Assembly (NCBI RefSeq): GCF_014822185.1
Contig: NZ_QVLR01000103.1
Span: forward strand, 62,001 to 126,000
Direction: 5' to 3'
Source of the DNA: Azoarcus sp. Aa7
GTDB taxonomy: Bacteria; Pseudomonadota; Gammaproteobacteria; Burkholderiales; Rhodocyclaceae
DNA length: 64,000 bases
Under the pieces are notes generated by a model. The model was not told the DNA's origin. It did not search any database and saw nothing but the letters and a program-made list of their open reading frames with translations. Below are positions 17,156-26,634 of this stretch, piece by piece; positions within the stretch are counted from its first letter, which is position 1; every line of letters begins with the position of its first letter. Made by a program: the position numbers and the translations under genes.

Positions 17156-18165
17156 CAGGCGGCCTCCGTCATCATCAGGATTTCGTATTCCAGTTCGGGG
17201 ACGATGTGACCGGTGAGCGCCAGCATCAGCGAGGTTTCCTCGCCCGACAGGTGACGCTCCGCCTGCTGGATCGCGATCACGGCCCAGTTGAGATGCGCCA
17301 TCACTTCCCAGTAGTGGATGTTCTCCGCTTCCAGCCGCCGGCCGGAGACGCTGGCATAGCCCCGGTAGAAGTCCTCCCGCGCGCCGATGCCGCCCGCGTC
17401 GCCCTTGCCGCCGAAACGCCAGCATTTGGCACAGAACCAACCCACGTCCTCGAGCGGATCGCCCCAGCCTGAAAACTCCCAGTCGAGAATGCCGGTGAGG
17501 CCGCTCTCGTCCACCATGTAGTTGCCGGTGCGAAAATCGCGGTGGCACAGCACCACCTCGCCGCGCGGCGGTGCGTTGCGTTCCAGCCAGCGCAGCCCCC
17601 ACTCCAGCGCCGGGTAGGGCGTGTGGTGTTTATCGAGGTAGCCGCGCAGGCGGCGCACATTGTGCAGGGCCGGCGATCCTTCGACCGCGGGCAGGAACGC
17701 GAGGTCGGGCCGCGGCGGACGGATCGAGTGGATGCGCGCGAGCTCGGCCCCGAGGCGTTCGAGCAGCTGCCTGCGGTCGCCGCCGTAGCGCGGCTCCCGC
17801 GCCACGACGTGCGACGCGGCGACGCCCTGCACGCGGCGCATGACGAAGAACTGGCGTCCGATCAGGCCGGCGTCGTGGCACATCCACAGCGGCTCGGGCA
17901 CGGTCACGCCGGCATCGAAGGCGGCCGTGAGCAGGGCGAACTCCTCCGCCCGGGTATGGCTGCCCGCCACCCCCGAGGGTGCGTCGGTGCGCACCACGAC
18001 GTCGAGTTCGCTCCCCTGGTTGCCGCCGGCAAGCTCGGCATGCACCAGCCAGTTTTCCTGGATCGAGCCCCCCGAAAGGAGCGTCGCCTGGGTAATCGCG
18101 ACGCTGTCGGCGCCTGTCTCGCGCCGGATGAATCCTTCCAGCGCACTGCGCGTCAAGTCGTTCAT
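17155..18165 (-). CDS. APH-like phosphotransferase (ACAD10/11 kinase-domain family)
   Basis: A 336-residue protein with the aminoglycoside-phosphotransferase/choline-kinase fold. The catalytic loop VLCHRDFRTGNYMVDE (H-x-D-x4-N) and the metal site GILDWEFSGWGDPLEDVGW (D-x-E/D) are intact, so it should be an active kinase. Relatives beside acyl-CoA dehydrogenases form the ACAD10/11 pathway, where a 4-hydroxyacyl-CoA is phosphorylated and then eliminated to an enoyl-CoA. Here it sits between an acyl-CoA dehydrogenase and DUF6285 in one operon. By analogy I infer activation of a hydroxylated acyl-CoA. Start 18165 gives the usual N-terminus (LTRSALEGFIRRETG). Confidence 0.82.
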   Translation of the reverse strand: MNDLTRSALEGFIRRETGADSVAITQATLLSGGSIQENWLVHAELAGGNQGSELDVVVRTDAPSGVAGSHTRAEEFALLTAAFDAGVTVPEPLWMCHDAGLIGRQFFVMRRVQGVAASHVVAREPRYGGDRRQLLERLGAELARIHSIRPPRPDLAFLPAVEGSPALHNVRRLRGYLDKHHTPYPALEWGLRWLERNAPPRGEVVLCHRDFRTGNYMVDESGLTGILDWEFSGWGDPLEDVGWFCAKCWRFGGKGDAGGIGAREDFYRGYASVSGRRLEAENIHYWEVMAHLNWAVIAIQQAERHLSGEETSLMLALTGHIVPELEYEILMMTEAA

Positions 18166-18220
18166 GGTTCGAAAGTTTCCGTGGCCGGGAATGGTGGAAG
18201 GCAGGCGATGCCGTGGCGGC

Positions 18221-19393
<1,173 letters not shown>

Positions 19394-19428
19394 GGGCAAC
19401 TCACTCCTGGATGTGTTCGCGACGGCCG

Positions 19429-19574
19429 TCACGCGTCGCGGCAGAAGCCCCGCCCGCTCTTGCGTCCGCGGAAATGTCGACCATGACGACGGTCAGCCCG
19501 GCTGCCGCACAGACCTGGGCGATCCCGTTGCCCATGGTGCCGGCTCCCACGATGCCGACGGTATTGATCGCCAT
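19429..19574 (-). pseudogene. 3-hydroxyacyl-CoA dehydrogenase gene gutted by internal deletion
   Basis: From the ATG at 19574 the reading is MAINTVGIVGAGTMGNGIAQ followed by VCAAAGLTVVMVDIS, the exact start of a 3-hydroxybutyryl-CoA dehydrogenase (GxGxxG NAD site). It then stops resembling the family. In a different frame, the next bases read GRKSGRGFCRDA followed by TGA, the conserved C-terminal end of the same enzyme (usual ending GRKSGRGFYxY). About 240 central codons are thus missing and the two ends are joined out of frame. The gene lies between thiolase and acyl-CoA dehydrogenase, where a working dehydrogenase would be expected. The FadJ-like enzyme at 42349 may supply this step instead. 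Confidence 0.85.
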
Positions 19575-19602
19575 GGTTCGTCCTCGCTCGGGATTGTCCG
19601 GC

Positions 19603-20796
19603 TCAGGCCGGGATACGTTCGTAGATGGCGGCGATGCCCTGCCCGCCGCCGATGCACATCGTCACCAGCGCATAGCGGCCGCCGGTGCGATGCAGCTCGT
19701 GAATGGCCTTGACGGTGATGATCGCCCCGGTGGCGCCCACCGGGTGGCCGAGCGCGATGCCCGAACCGTTCGGATTCACCCTGGCCGGATCGAGGCCCAG
19801 CTCCCGCGTCACGGCGCAGGCCTGCGCGGCGAAGGCCTCGTTGGCCTCGATCACGTCGATGTCTTCCGCGCGGATGCCGGTGCGCTCGAGCACCATGCGC
19901 GTCGCCGGGACCGGCCCGATGCCCATGTACAGCGGCTCCACGCCGGCATGGGCATAGCCCACCAGCCGGGCCAGCGGCTTCAGGCCCAGCGCTGCGGCGC
20001 GCCCCGCTTCCGCCAGCACCACCGCCGCCGCGCCGTCGTTGAGGCCCGACGCATTGCCGGCCGTGACCGTGCCGCCGTCCTTCTTGAACGCCGGTTTCAT
20101 CGACGCCAGCGACTCCATCGTCACGCCGCTGCGGACGTGCTCGTCGGTGTCGAACAGCGCGGCGCCACCTCTGGTCTTCACCTCGACCGGCACGATCTGC
20201 TCGCGGAAGTATCCGTGGGCGATCGCGTTACTCGCGCGGCGCTGGCTTTCGAGGGCCAGTTCGTCCTGCATCACGCGCGAAATGCCGTAGCGCTCGGCGA
20301 CGTTTTCGGCGGTGACGCCCATATGCACCTGCTTCCACGGGTCGTGCAGGATGCCGTTCATGTAGTCGACGAGACGTGCGTCGAGCATGCGCGCGCCCCA
20401 GCGCAGGTTCGGCACGGTATAGGGGCCGCGGCTCATCGACTCGGCGCCGGCACCGATCGCGATATCGCAGTCGCCCAGGCGGATCGCCTGCGCGGCGGAC
20501 ACGATCGCCTGCAGGCCCGATCCGCAAAGACGGTTCACGTTGAAGGCCGGCACGGTATCCGGAATGCCCGAATCGATCGCCGCGACGCGGCTCAGGTAGG
20601 CGTCGCGCGGCTCCGTCGGTATGACGTTGCCCATGACCACATGGCCGACCGCATCGGGCGCCACGCCCGAGCGCGTCAGCGCCGCCTTCACGGCGACGGT
20701 GGCGAGATCCCCGAGCGGAATGTCCTTCAGCGACCCGCCATAGGTTCCGATGGGCGTGCGCGCGGCCCCTACCACGACTACTTCACGTTGCGACAT
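19603..20796 (-). CDS. Acetyl-CoA acetyltransferase family thiolase
   Basis: A 397-residue thiolase. The nucleophilic Cys is in [12 protein letters not shown] (Cys91), the catalytic His is in GHPVGATGA and the second Cys is in [18 protein letters not shown] is also present, so it is complete. It should carry out thiolytic cleavage of a 3-ketoacyl-CoA, or the reverse condensation. It is the first gene of a minus-strand operon (thiolase, HAD remnant, acyl-CoA dehydrogenase, APH, DUF6285). An ACAAAC palindrome (A5) lies about 90 bases upstream of its start. Confidence 0.92.
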   Translation of the reverse strand: MSQREVVVVGAARTPIGTYGGSLKDIPLGDLATVAVKAALTRSGVAPDAVGHVVMGNVIPTEPRDAYLSRVAAIDSGIPDTVPAFNVNRLCGSGLQAIVSAAQAIRLGDCDIAIGAGAESMSRGPYTVPNLRWGARMLDARLVDYMNGILHDPWKQVHMGVTAENVAERYGISRVMQDELALESQRRASNAIAHGYFREQIVPVEVKTRGGAALFDTDEHVRSGVTMESLASMKPAFKKDGGTVTAGNASGLNDGAAAVVLAEAGRAAALGLKPLARLVGYAHAGVEPLYMGIGPVPATRMVLERTGIRAEDIDVIEANEAFAAQACAVTRELGLDPARVNPNGSGIALGHPVGATGAIITVKAIHELHRTGGRYALVTMCIGGGQGIAAIYERIPA

Positions 20797-20885
20797 ATCT
20801 TCCCTTGCCTCGCGTATGCGTTATGACGGTGTTGCCTCGCCGCCGGCCTGGCTACCTTGTCGGCACCAATGCGACGGAGGTCTAC

Positions 20886-20908
20886 ACAAACAAGTCCGTC
20901 TTGTTTGT
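20886..20908. promoter_or_regulatory. Putative TetR operator, variant ACAAAC family (site A5)
   Basis: Perfect inverted repeat ACAAACAAG-TCCGT-CTTGTTTGT. It resembles sites A6 and A7 (CAAG...C.TGTTTGT) more than A1-A4 and has one extra central base. It lies upstream of the thiolase operon. The remainder of the gap 20797-21204 holds only the terminator at 21001-21040. Confidence 0.6.
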
Positions 20909-21000
20909 TTTGCGCATGGTAAGCCAGATTGACCGTGCCAACAAGCCACACCTGCAGGTCATGTTCCGTACGAGACCACTCGCTGGTGTCGGCAGCCACG

Positions 21001-21040
21001 AAAAAAAGTTGCCGTTCGGCGGCACCATGCCACCGAACGG
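21001..21040 (-). terminator. Rho-independent terminator of MDR gene
   Basis: A 9-bp stem GCCGTTCGG (21010-21018) / CCGAACGGC (21032-21040), followed on the minus strand by AAC and a T-run (21001-21006). It is placed between the MDR gene and the next promoter, so the MDR gene is a single-gene unit. Confidence 0.8.
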
Positions 21041-21204
21041 CGAAGCTTCGACGAGAATTGCCGGGAGAGGAGGCGCAACCATCGAAGTAAGACATCGGCA
21101 AGACCGCGGCCGGGCGCACGACCCATTACGCGCCTTCGGCGAATCAGCCGAAGCGCTCGACACCTGCGCGGCCGAGCCTGCGCTGGTGCTGCGCCGCAGA
21201 CCGT

Positions 21205-22236
21205 TCAGGCGCCCAGCGTCGCCACGCCGTCATCCAGGCGCACCACCGTCTTGCCGGTGGTCTCGCCCGACATCAGGCGGATGAAGGCGGCCGGCGTGTT
21301 CTCCAGACCGGTGGTGACGTTCTCGAGCGCCTTCAGCTGCCCCGACTTGATCCAGCCGGCGATACTGTCCTCGGCCTCGGCGAGGATCTCGGGATGCTCG
21401 AAGGCAAGGAAGCCGCGCATCGTGATGCGATGCACCAGCACCTGCCACAGGTTGCGCAGCGGGTAGGGATCGCCGGCATTGTTGTAATTGGCGACCATGC
21501 CGCACACGACGATGCGCCCGAAGTCGGCCATCAGCGGCAGCATCGTGTCGAGGACCCTGCCGCCGACGTTGTCGAAGTAGATGTTCGCCCCGCCCGGGCA
21601 GGCCGCGCGGATCGCCCCGGCGAGGTCGTCGGTGGCGCGGTAATTCACCGCGGCGTCCATGCCGAGCCCGGTGGCGATGTCCGCCTTGTCGGCACTGCCG
21701 ACGATGCCGACGACGCGGTTGCCGCGCAGTTTGGCGATCTGCCCGGCGACGCTGCCGACCGCCCCGGCCGCAGCGCTCACCACCACGGTTTCGCCGGAAC
21801 GCATCTCGCCGATCTTCTGCAGGCCGATGTAGGCCGTGATGCCCGACCAGCCCAGCGCGCCCATGTAGGCGGAGAGCGGGATCTGCGGATCGACGTGGAG
21901 ATTCTCCATCGCGATGTTCGACGGGTTGAGGATCGAATAGCGCTCCCAGCCGGCATAGCCGCGGCCGTAGTCGCCCTCGCGGAAGGCGGGATTGCGCGAC
22001 TTCACGACGCGGCCCAGCACCATCGAGGGAATCAGGCCGCCGATCTCGACCGGCTTCATGTAACTCTCGCGATCGTCGAGCATGCCGCGCGTGGCCGGAT
22101 CGATCGCGAAGACCTTGTTTTCGATCAGCACTTCGCCGTCGGCCAGCTCCCCCACCGGTGCCTCGACGAGCCGGAAGTTTTCCGGCACCGGCACCCCGGT
22201 CGGACGTGAATTCAGCACCACCCTGCGGTTCAACAT
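21205..22236 (-). CDS. NADP-dependent MDR reductase (CurA/leukotriene-B4-dehydrogenase-like)
   Basis: A 343-residue zinc-free medium-chain reductase. The N-terminus LVEAPVGELADGEVLIENKVFAIDP (LVEAPVGEL...VFAIDP), the NADP-binding VSAAAGAVGSVAGQIAKLRG and YFDNVGG are signatures of the group that reduces the C=C of alpha,beta-unsaturated ketones or aldehydes. ATG 22236 is chosen over longer forms for the GGAG 10 bases upstream. It is monocistronic, with a terminator behind and a CGACCG site in front. It is a paralogue of the gene at 53251, which also has a CGACCG site. Confidence 0.88.
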   Translation of the reverse strand: MLNRRVVLNSRPTGVPVPENFRLVEAPVGELADGEVLIENKVFAIDPATRGMLDDRESYMKPVEIGGLIPSMVLGRVVKSRNPAFREGDYGRGYAGWERYSILNPSNIAMENLHVDPQIPLSAYMGALGWSGITAYIGLQKIGEMRSGETVVVSAAAGAVGSVAGQIAKLRGNRVVGIVGSADKADIATGLGMDAAVNYRATDDLAGAIRAACPGGANIYFDNVGGRVLDTMLPLMADFGRIVVCGMVANYNNAGDPYPLRNLWQVLVHRITMRGFLAFEHPEILAEAEDSIAGWIKSGQLKALENVTTGLENTPAAFIRLMSGETTGKTVVRLDDGVATLGA

Positions 22237-22349
22237 GTCATTTCTCCGTCGCTGTCCGGTCGCGACGACCGGCATCTCATTCTGGTCCCGGTCGGCGTAA
22301 CGTTGCGGCCATGCCACTACACGCTACGCCGACAAACATCTGTCGGGAA

Positions 22350-22376
22350 ATTATAGCTCAGCCGACCGGTCGGTCG
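22350..22376 (-). promoter_or_regulatory. Operator CGACCG-N2-CGGTCG (site B2) on the MDR promoter
   Basis: A perfect palindrome at 22363-22376. A minus-strand TATAAT lies at 22350-22355, so the site covers the spacer and -35 region of the promoter for the MDR gene (start 22236). The -35 itself is poor. Confidence 0.7.
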
Positions 22377-22444
22377 TATATTTTTACATGCGCGGGTGAG
22401 GTCGTGCCGCGGCGACGCCGCACCATTTTCGCTACCGCCAGGAC

Positions 22445-23470
22445 TCACGCTTCCGCGGGGGCAACCATCACCTTGCACTGCGTCCGGTCCGTGCGCAGTT
22501 GCTTGAAAACCTGCGGCAGGCGGTCGAGCGGGACCGTGTCGGTGACCATCAGCCGCGGCTCCGGCGCCCCCGTCGCGAGGGCCTCCGCGCTCACCGCGAA
22601 ATCCCTCGCGCTGTAGCCGAGCGGGAAGAGCAGGCGTGCCTCCTTGACGCTCGCGGCGGCCGGCGTCAGTGTGTCCGCCGTCATGCAGAAGCCCAGCGAA
22701 ACGACCGTTCCGCGCGGACGCACGTGGCCAATGGCCTGCGCGATCAGCCCCGGCTTGCCGACGCACTCGAATACGATTTCCGGTGCAGTGGGGTCGGGTG
22801 CGCCGCCCATGGCGAAGGCAGCGGGATCGACCGCGCAATCGCCGGGCGCGCGGCAGGCCGATGCGCCCATGCGCAGGGCCAGCGCCGCACGCGCCGGCGC
22901 CCCCTCGACGACGGTGATGTGGCCGGCGCCGAGGCGGCGTGCCCAGAACACCACGCCAAGTCCGATCGGTCCTGCCCCCTGCACCATCACCCGCGCCCCC
23001 GGCCGGATGCCCGCCGCGTCGACGCCGTGCAGGGCGACGGCCAGCGGCTCGACGAGTGCGCCATCGGCGAGCGACAGCGCATCGGGCAGGCGGAAGCAAC
23101 TGGTTTGCGCCGCGACGGCATATTCGGCGTAGCCGCCATAGCACGGCTGCACGGACGGGCACCATGACGGCTCCCCTGCGAGACAACTGGCGCAGTGGCC
23201 GCAGCCGCGCAGCGGCAATACGAACACCCGGTCGCCGCACCTGAAGCGGTCGACGCCGGGGCCGAGCGCGGCCACCTCGCCAGCGAACTCGTGCCCGAGC
23301 ACCGTGCCCGGCGGCACCTTCGGGTCCCGCGCATCGGTCAGGTGCAGGTCGGTGCCACAAATACCGCTGCGGCCGACGCGCACCAGCACCTCGCCCGGCC
23401 CGGGAACCGGGTCCGCCACCGTCTCGACGCTCAATGGCCGACCGGCCTCACGGAATACCGCTGCACGCAT
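22445..23470 (-). CDS. Zinc-dependent medium-chain alcohol dehydrogenase
   Basis: A 341-residue enzyme. The catalytic zinc ligands are in RSGICGTDLH and LGHEFAGEV. The four structural-zinc Cys are in GCGHCASCLAGEPSWC, and the nucleotide site is VQGAGPIGLGVVFWARRLG. Both zinc sites are complete. It resembles the threonine/sorbitol dehydrogenase branch and should oxidise a secondary alcohol with NAD(P). The start at 23470 has GGGGAG 6 bases upstream. It is the last of a run of minus-strand genes for two SDRs and a flavoprotein. Confidence 0.88.
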   Translation of the reverse strand: MRAAVFREAGRPLSVETVADPVPGPGEVLVRVGRSGICGTDLHLTDARDPKVPPGTVLGHEFAGEVAALGPGVDRFRCGDRVFVLPLRGCGHCASCLAGEPSWCPSVQPCYGGYAEYAVAAQTSCFRLPDALSLADGALVEPLAVALHGVDAAGIRPGARVMVQGAGPIGLGVVFWARRLGAGHITVVEGAPARAALALRMGASACRAPGDCAVDPAAFAMGGAPDPTAPEIVFECVGKPGLIAQAIGHVRPRGTVVSLGFCMTADTLTPAAASVKEARLLFPLGYSARDFAVSAEALATGAPEPRLMVTDTVPLDRLPQVFKQLRTDRTQCKVMVAPAEA

Positions 23471-23515
23471 CACATGCTCCCCGCCGGACGACGCCGGCAA
23501 TCCGCAATCCGGCTT

Positions 23516-24310
23516 TCAGTGCGCCGCGCCGGCCTCGGCCGCCAGCACCGCCGCCATTTCGCTGACACGCGGATTGCGCCGCAGGGTCAGGCCGCCATTG
23601 ACCTGCAGGTTCTGGCCGGTAACGAAGCATTCGTCCGCGGCAAGCCACAGCGCCGCCTCCGCGACGTCGTCGGCGGTGCCGACGCGGCCGAGCGGATACT
23701 CGCGGCGGAACAGGTCGACCAGTGCCTGGCTCTCGAACGCGGACGCCGCCATCGGCGTGTCGGTGATACCCGGCGAGATCGAGTTCGCGCGGATGCCGCG
23801 CTCGCCGAACTCGTTGGCGACGCAGCGGACGACGTGGTCGATCCCGGCCTTGGTGCCCATGTAGGCGGCATGGTTGTCGAGCATGATCGTCGCCGTCGCC
23901 GACGAGATCTGGATGATCGAGCCGCCGTCCTTCATCGCCCCGACCGCGGCCTGAAAGAACTGGAACGGTCCGGTGAATTGCACCGCGTTCATGAACTCGA
24001 GATCCTCGCGCGTCGTCTCGAGGAAGGGTTTCAGCAGGCCGTAGCCGGTGGCGTTGACGGCGACGTCGAGCCGTCCGAAACGTTCGACGGTCGCCGCGAC
24101 CAGCGCCGCGATGTCCGCCTCGCGGGTGATGTCGCACAGCGCCCAGGCGCCGCCGATTTCCTCCGCGAGTGTCCGCAGCGTCTCCTCCTTGCGCCCGGCC
24201 ACCATCACCTTCGCGCCCTCGCGCGCAAACCGCCGCGCGATCACCTGCCCCATGTTGTTGGCCCCGGCGGCCCCCAGAACGATTACGACCTTCCCTGCCA
24301 CGCTGCCCAT
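23516..24310 (-). CDS. Short-chain dehydrogenase/reductase
   Basis: A 264-residue classical SDR. It has a divergent cofactor loop (VLGAAGANNMGQVIARRFA), VNATGYG in place of NNAG, Ser in QISSATATI, and the catalytic Y-x3-K in AAYMGTKAGID. The last 15 residues form an Ala-rich tail. It should oxidise or reduce a hydroxyl/keto group on the pathway substrate with NAD(P). It lies between the zinc ADH and an atypical SDR in the same direction, with gaps of about 40 bases. Confidence 0.85.
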   Translation of the reverse strand: MGSVAGKVVIVLGAAGANNMGQVIARRFAREGAKVMVAGRKEETLRTLAEEIGGAWALCDITREADIAALVAATVERFGRLDVAVNATGYGLLKPFLETTREDLEFMNAVQFTGPFQFFQAAVGAMKDGGSIIQISSATATIMLDNHAAYMGTKAGIDHVVRCVANEFGERGIRANSISPGITDTPMAASAFESQALVDLFRREYPLGRVGTADDVAEAALWLAADECFVTGQNLQVNGGLTLRRNPRVSEMAAVLAAEAGAAH

Positions 24311-24352
24311 GCGCCGTGCTCCTTCGGTAAATTTGTGAGAACAACCCGCCCG

Positions 24353-25090
24353 TTACAGCGTGGTCCAGCCCCCGTCGATATCCATCACCATGCCCGTGGC
24401 GTAGTTGCAGCCGGCGAGGAACATCGCCGCATCGGCCATGTCCTCCGCACCGCCGGGCCGCTTCAGCGGAATGCGCGAGTTGATGAATTCGCGCCGCACG
24501 ATGTCGTCGGGCAACTGCCCGGCCACCGCGCGTTCGCGCTCTTCGGGCGACAGGATCAGGCCCGGCGACAACACGTTCACGCGGATATCGCGCGGCGCCA
24601 GTTCGAGCGCGAGTTGGCGTCCCAGCGAATTGACCGCCCCGCACAGCGCCGAGCCGCCCGCATAGTTCGGGATCGCCGCCTTCGCCGCGATGCCCGAACA
24701 CAGCATGATCGAGCCGCCTGCGGGCATTTTCGGCACCGCGTAATGGCACGCATACATCTGGCCGAAGAAGCGCCCGGCGAACAGTTCCACCCAGCGCTGC
24801 GGCGGCAGCTCGTCGATGGCGCCGAACACCCAGCCGCCGGCGCAGGTCACGAGCAGATCGACCCGCTCCAGCGGCTCGAACAGCGCCTTCACCTGGGCCT
24901 CGTCGGCGACATCGACGGAGACGCCCGTCGCGCCGTGGCCGATGGCGTCCACCGCCTGCTCCAGCCGCGCCCCGTCGCGCGCGGCGATCACCACCTGCGC
25001 ACCCTCGGCGGCAAAGCGCCGGCCGATTTCCAGGCCGATGTTGGAACTGCCGCCTGTAATCACGGCGGTCTTGCCTTCGAGCTTGCCCAT
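24353..25090 (-). CDS. Atypical SDR lacking the catalytic lysine
   Basis: A 245-residue SDR-fold protein with a good cofactor motif, TGGSSNIGLEIGRRFA, and the family C-terminus GMVMDIDGGWTTL. The active-site tetrad is altered. NNAG is TCAG, and the Y-x3-K motif reads YAGGS (Tyr143 with Ser147), so the Lys is missing; Ser is retained in CSGIAA. Loss of Lys usually cripples classical SDR catalysis, so it may act as a lyase/hydratase-like SDR, a binding subunit, or use a substitute. The ATG at 25090 has GGGAGG upstream. Confidence 0.8.
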   Translation of the reverse strand: MGKLEGKTAVITGGSSNIGLEIGRRFAAEGAQVVIAARDGARLEQAVDAIGHGATGVSVDVADEAQVKALFEPLERVDLLVTCAGGWVFGAIDELPPQRWVELFAGRFFGQMYACHYAVPKMPAGGSIMLCSGIAAKAAIPNYAGGSALCGAVNSLGRQLALELAPRDIRVNVLSPGLILSPEERERAVAGQLPDDIVRREFINSRIPLKRPGGAEDMADAAMFLAGCNYATGMVMDIDGGWTTL

Positions 25091-25147
25091 GCCTCCCTCC
25101 CCTCCAGTCCCGCTTCGCGCGCGCGGGCGACCGCGCTGCGCCCCCCT

Positions 25148-26557
25148 TTACCGCGCCGCGGCACGCGCAGCGTTCTGCCCCGCGAGCCGCCCCAGGATGA
25201 CCGCGTTGGCGATGCTCAGGCCGCCGCCCGCGTAGCGCTTGCCCTGCACCGCGCCGACCACTTCACCGGCTGCGAACAGGCCCGGGATCCGGCGCTGATG
25301 CTTGTCGAGCACGCGGCACTGCCCGTCGATTTCGGGGCCGCAGCCGGTCCAACCGATCACCGAGGCGCGCACCTCGATCGCGTAGAACGGCGCCTTGCGG
25401 ACGGCGAAGCGCCGCTCGGCCTGCTTGAAGAATTCACCGTCGATGCCACGGTCGCAGTCGGCGTTGTAGTTCTCGACCGTCACGCCGAGGCTGATCGGGT
25501 CGACACCGATCTTGCGCGCGAGCGCGTCGATCGAGTCGGCGACGAACACCTCGCCCTTCTCGATGCGGTTGCGGATCGTCTGGTGGTCCCAGGTCGTCGC
25601 CGCGAGCTCGGAGTGGTAGGGATCCGAATACGCGGTGTCGGCGCTGGCGGTCGCGAGCGTCGGCTCGTCGAAGATCGCGTACGCCCGCCGGTCGGTCTGG
25701 CTGTTGAGGATGTAGCCCGAGACGCTGTAGGTCACCGTCTCGTCCATGAAGCGGCGCCCTTCACGGTTGACGAGCACAATCCACGGCGGCAGGAAGGGCT
25801 CGACGACGCGGCCGGCCGCGCCCGACGCGGGCAGCGGCAGGCCGCTATCGAAACCGACGATGTTAGCGCCGACCTCCTCGCCCATCCTCAACCCGTCGCC
25901 CAGGATGAAGGGCGCGTGCCAATGCACCGCGTAGACGCGGTCGCCGTGGTAGGCCATGCTTGGCCAGTAGCGTTCGAGCATCTCGCGGCTGTTGCCGAAG
26001 CCGCCGGTGGTGACGACGACCGCGCCCGCGCGCAGCTCGGCACCGGCAGCGCGCACGCCGACAACGCGGCCGTCCTCGACGATCAGGGACTCGACGCGGG
26101 TCGCGACCGCGGTCTCGATGCCGCGGGCCTCGAAGGCGCGCACGACCGTCTCGCCGATGCTGCCCGCCCCGCCGCGGCTCGGATGGCCGCGCGGCACCGA
26201 ATCGACACCCGAGCACATCAGCCACTCGGGCGGGAACTCGGCGCCGTGCCCGATCAGCCAGTCGATCGCCTCGGGGCCGCGATCGCACAGCAGGCGCAGG
26301 ATCGCCGGGCTGAACTCCCACTGGTTGAGGTTCATCACGTACTCGTACATCGCGTCGGGCGTGTCCTCGATGCCACGGGCCTTCTGCACGCTCGTGCCGG
26401 CCGCATAGAACACCCCGCCCGACTGCAGCGTTGCACCGCCGAGGTGCTTGTCGGCCTCGAGCACCATCACCGACGCACCGGCCTCCTGTGCCTCGATCGC
26501 CGCGCACAGGCCCGCCCCGCCGCCGCCGACCACGATGACATCAAAATCACGTTCCAC
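25148..26557 (-). CDS. FAD-dependent dehydrogenase (FAD_binding_2, ketosteroid dehydrogenase-like)
   Basis: A 469-residue cytoplasmic flavoprotein without a signal peptide. The N-terminus DFDVIVVGGGGAGLCAAIEA binds FAD and GGATLQSGGVFYAAGTS follows. The C-terminal GLFAAGEVVGAVQGKRYAGGG and GLSIANAVILGRLAG complete the fold of fumarate reductase/3-ketosteroid dehydrogenase-like enzymes. It starts at GTG (26557) with GGGGAG upstream. It is a second member of the same superfamily as the Tat protein at 3885, one inside and one outside the cell. I infer a ring or side-chain C-C dehydrogenation or reduction. Confidence 0.85.
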   Translation of the reverse strand: MERDFDVIVVGGGGAGLCAAIEAQEAGASVMVLEADKHLGGATLQSGGVFYAAGTSVQKARGIEDTPDAMYEYVMNLNQWEFSPAILRLLCDRGPEAIDWLIGHGAEFPPEWLMCSGVDSVPRGHPSRGGAGSIGETVVRAFEARGIETAVATRVESLIVEDGRVVGVRAAGAELRAGAVVVTTGGFGNSREMLERYWPSMAYHGDRVYAVHWHAPFILGDGLRMGEEVGANIVGFDSGLPLPASGAAGRVVEPFLPPWIVLVNREGRRFMDETVTYSVSGYILNSQTDRRAYAIFDEPTLATASADTAYSDPYHSELAATTWDHQTIRNRIEKGEVFVADSIDALARKIGVDPISLGVTVENYNADCDRGIDGEFFKQAERRFAVRKAPFYAIEVRASVIGWTGCGPEIDGQCRVLDKHQRRIPGLFAAGEVVGAVQGKRYAGGGLSIANAVILGRLAGQNAARAAAR

Positions 26558-26634
26558 TCAGCTCTCCCCGGATAGTGAATCCGTCCGCCATTCCCCGCTC
26601 CGCGCCCCCTGCCCTGCCCGCCCCCGATTCCCGC

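Noticed and set aside
22330-22345. Inverted repeat CGACA-AACATC-TGTCG near the MDR promoter
   Set aside because: Short arms, no second copy, and it lies downstream of a TATAAT; no reason to call it an operator beside site B2.
23195-26575. A 1126-codon plus-strand open frame
   Set aside because: It runs antisense through four well-supported minus-strand genes (ADH, two SDRs, flavoprotein) and shows no recognisable motif or start signal.
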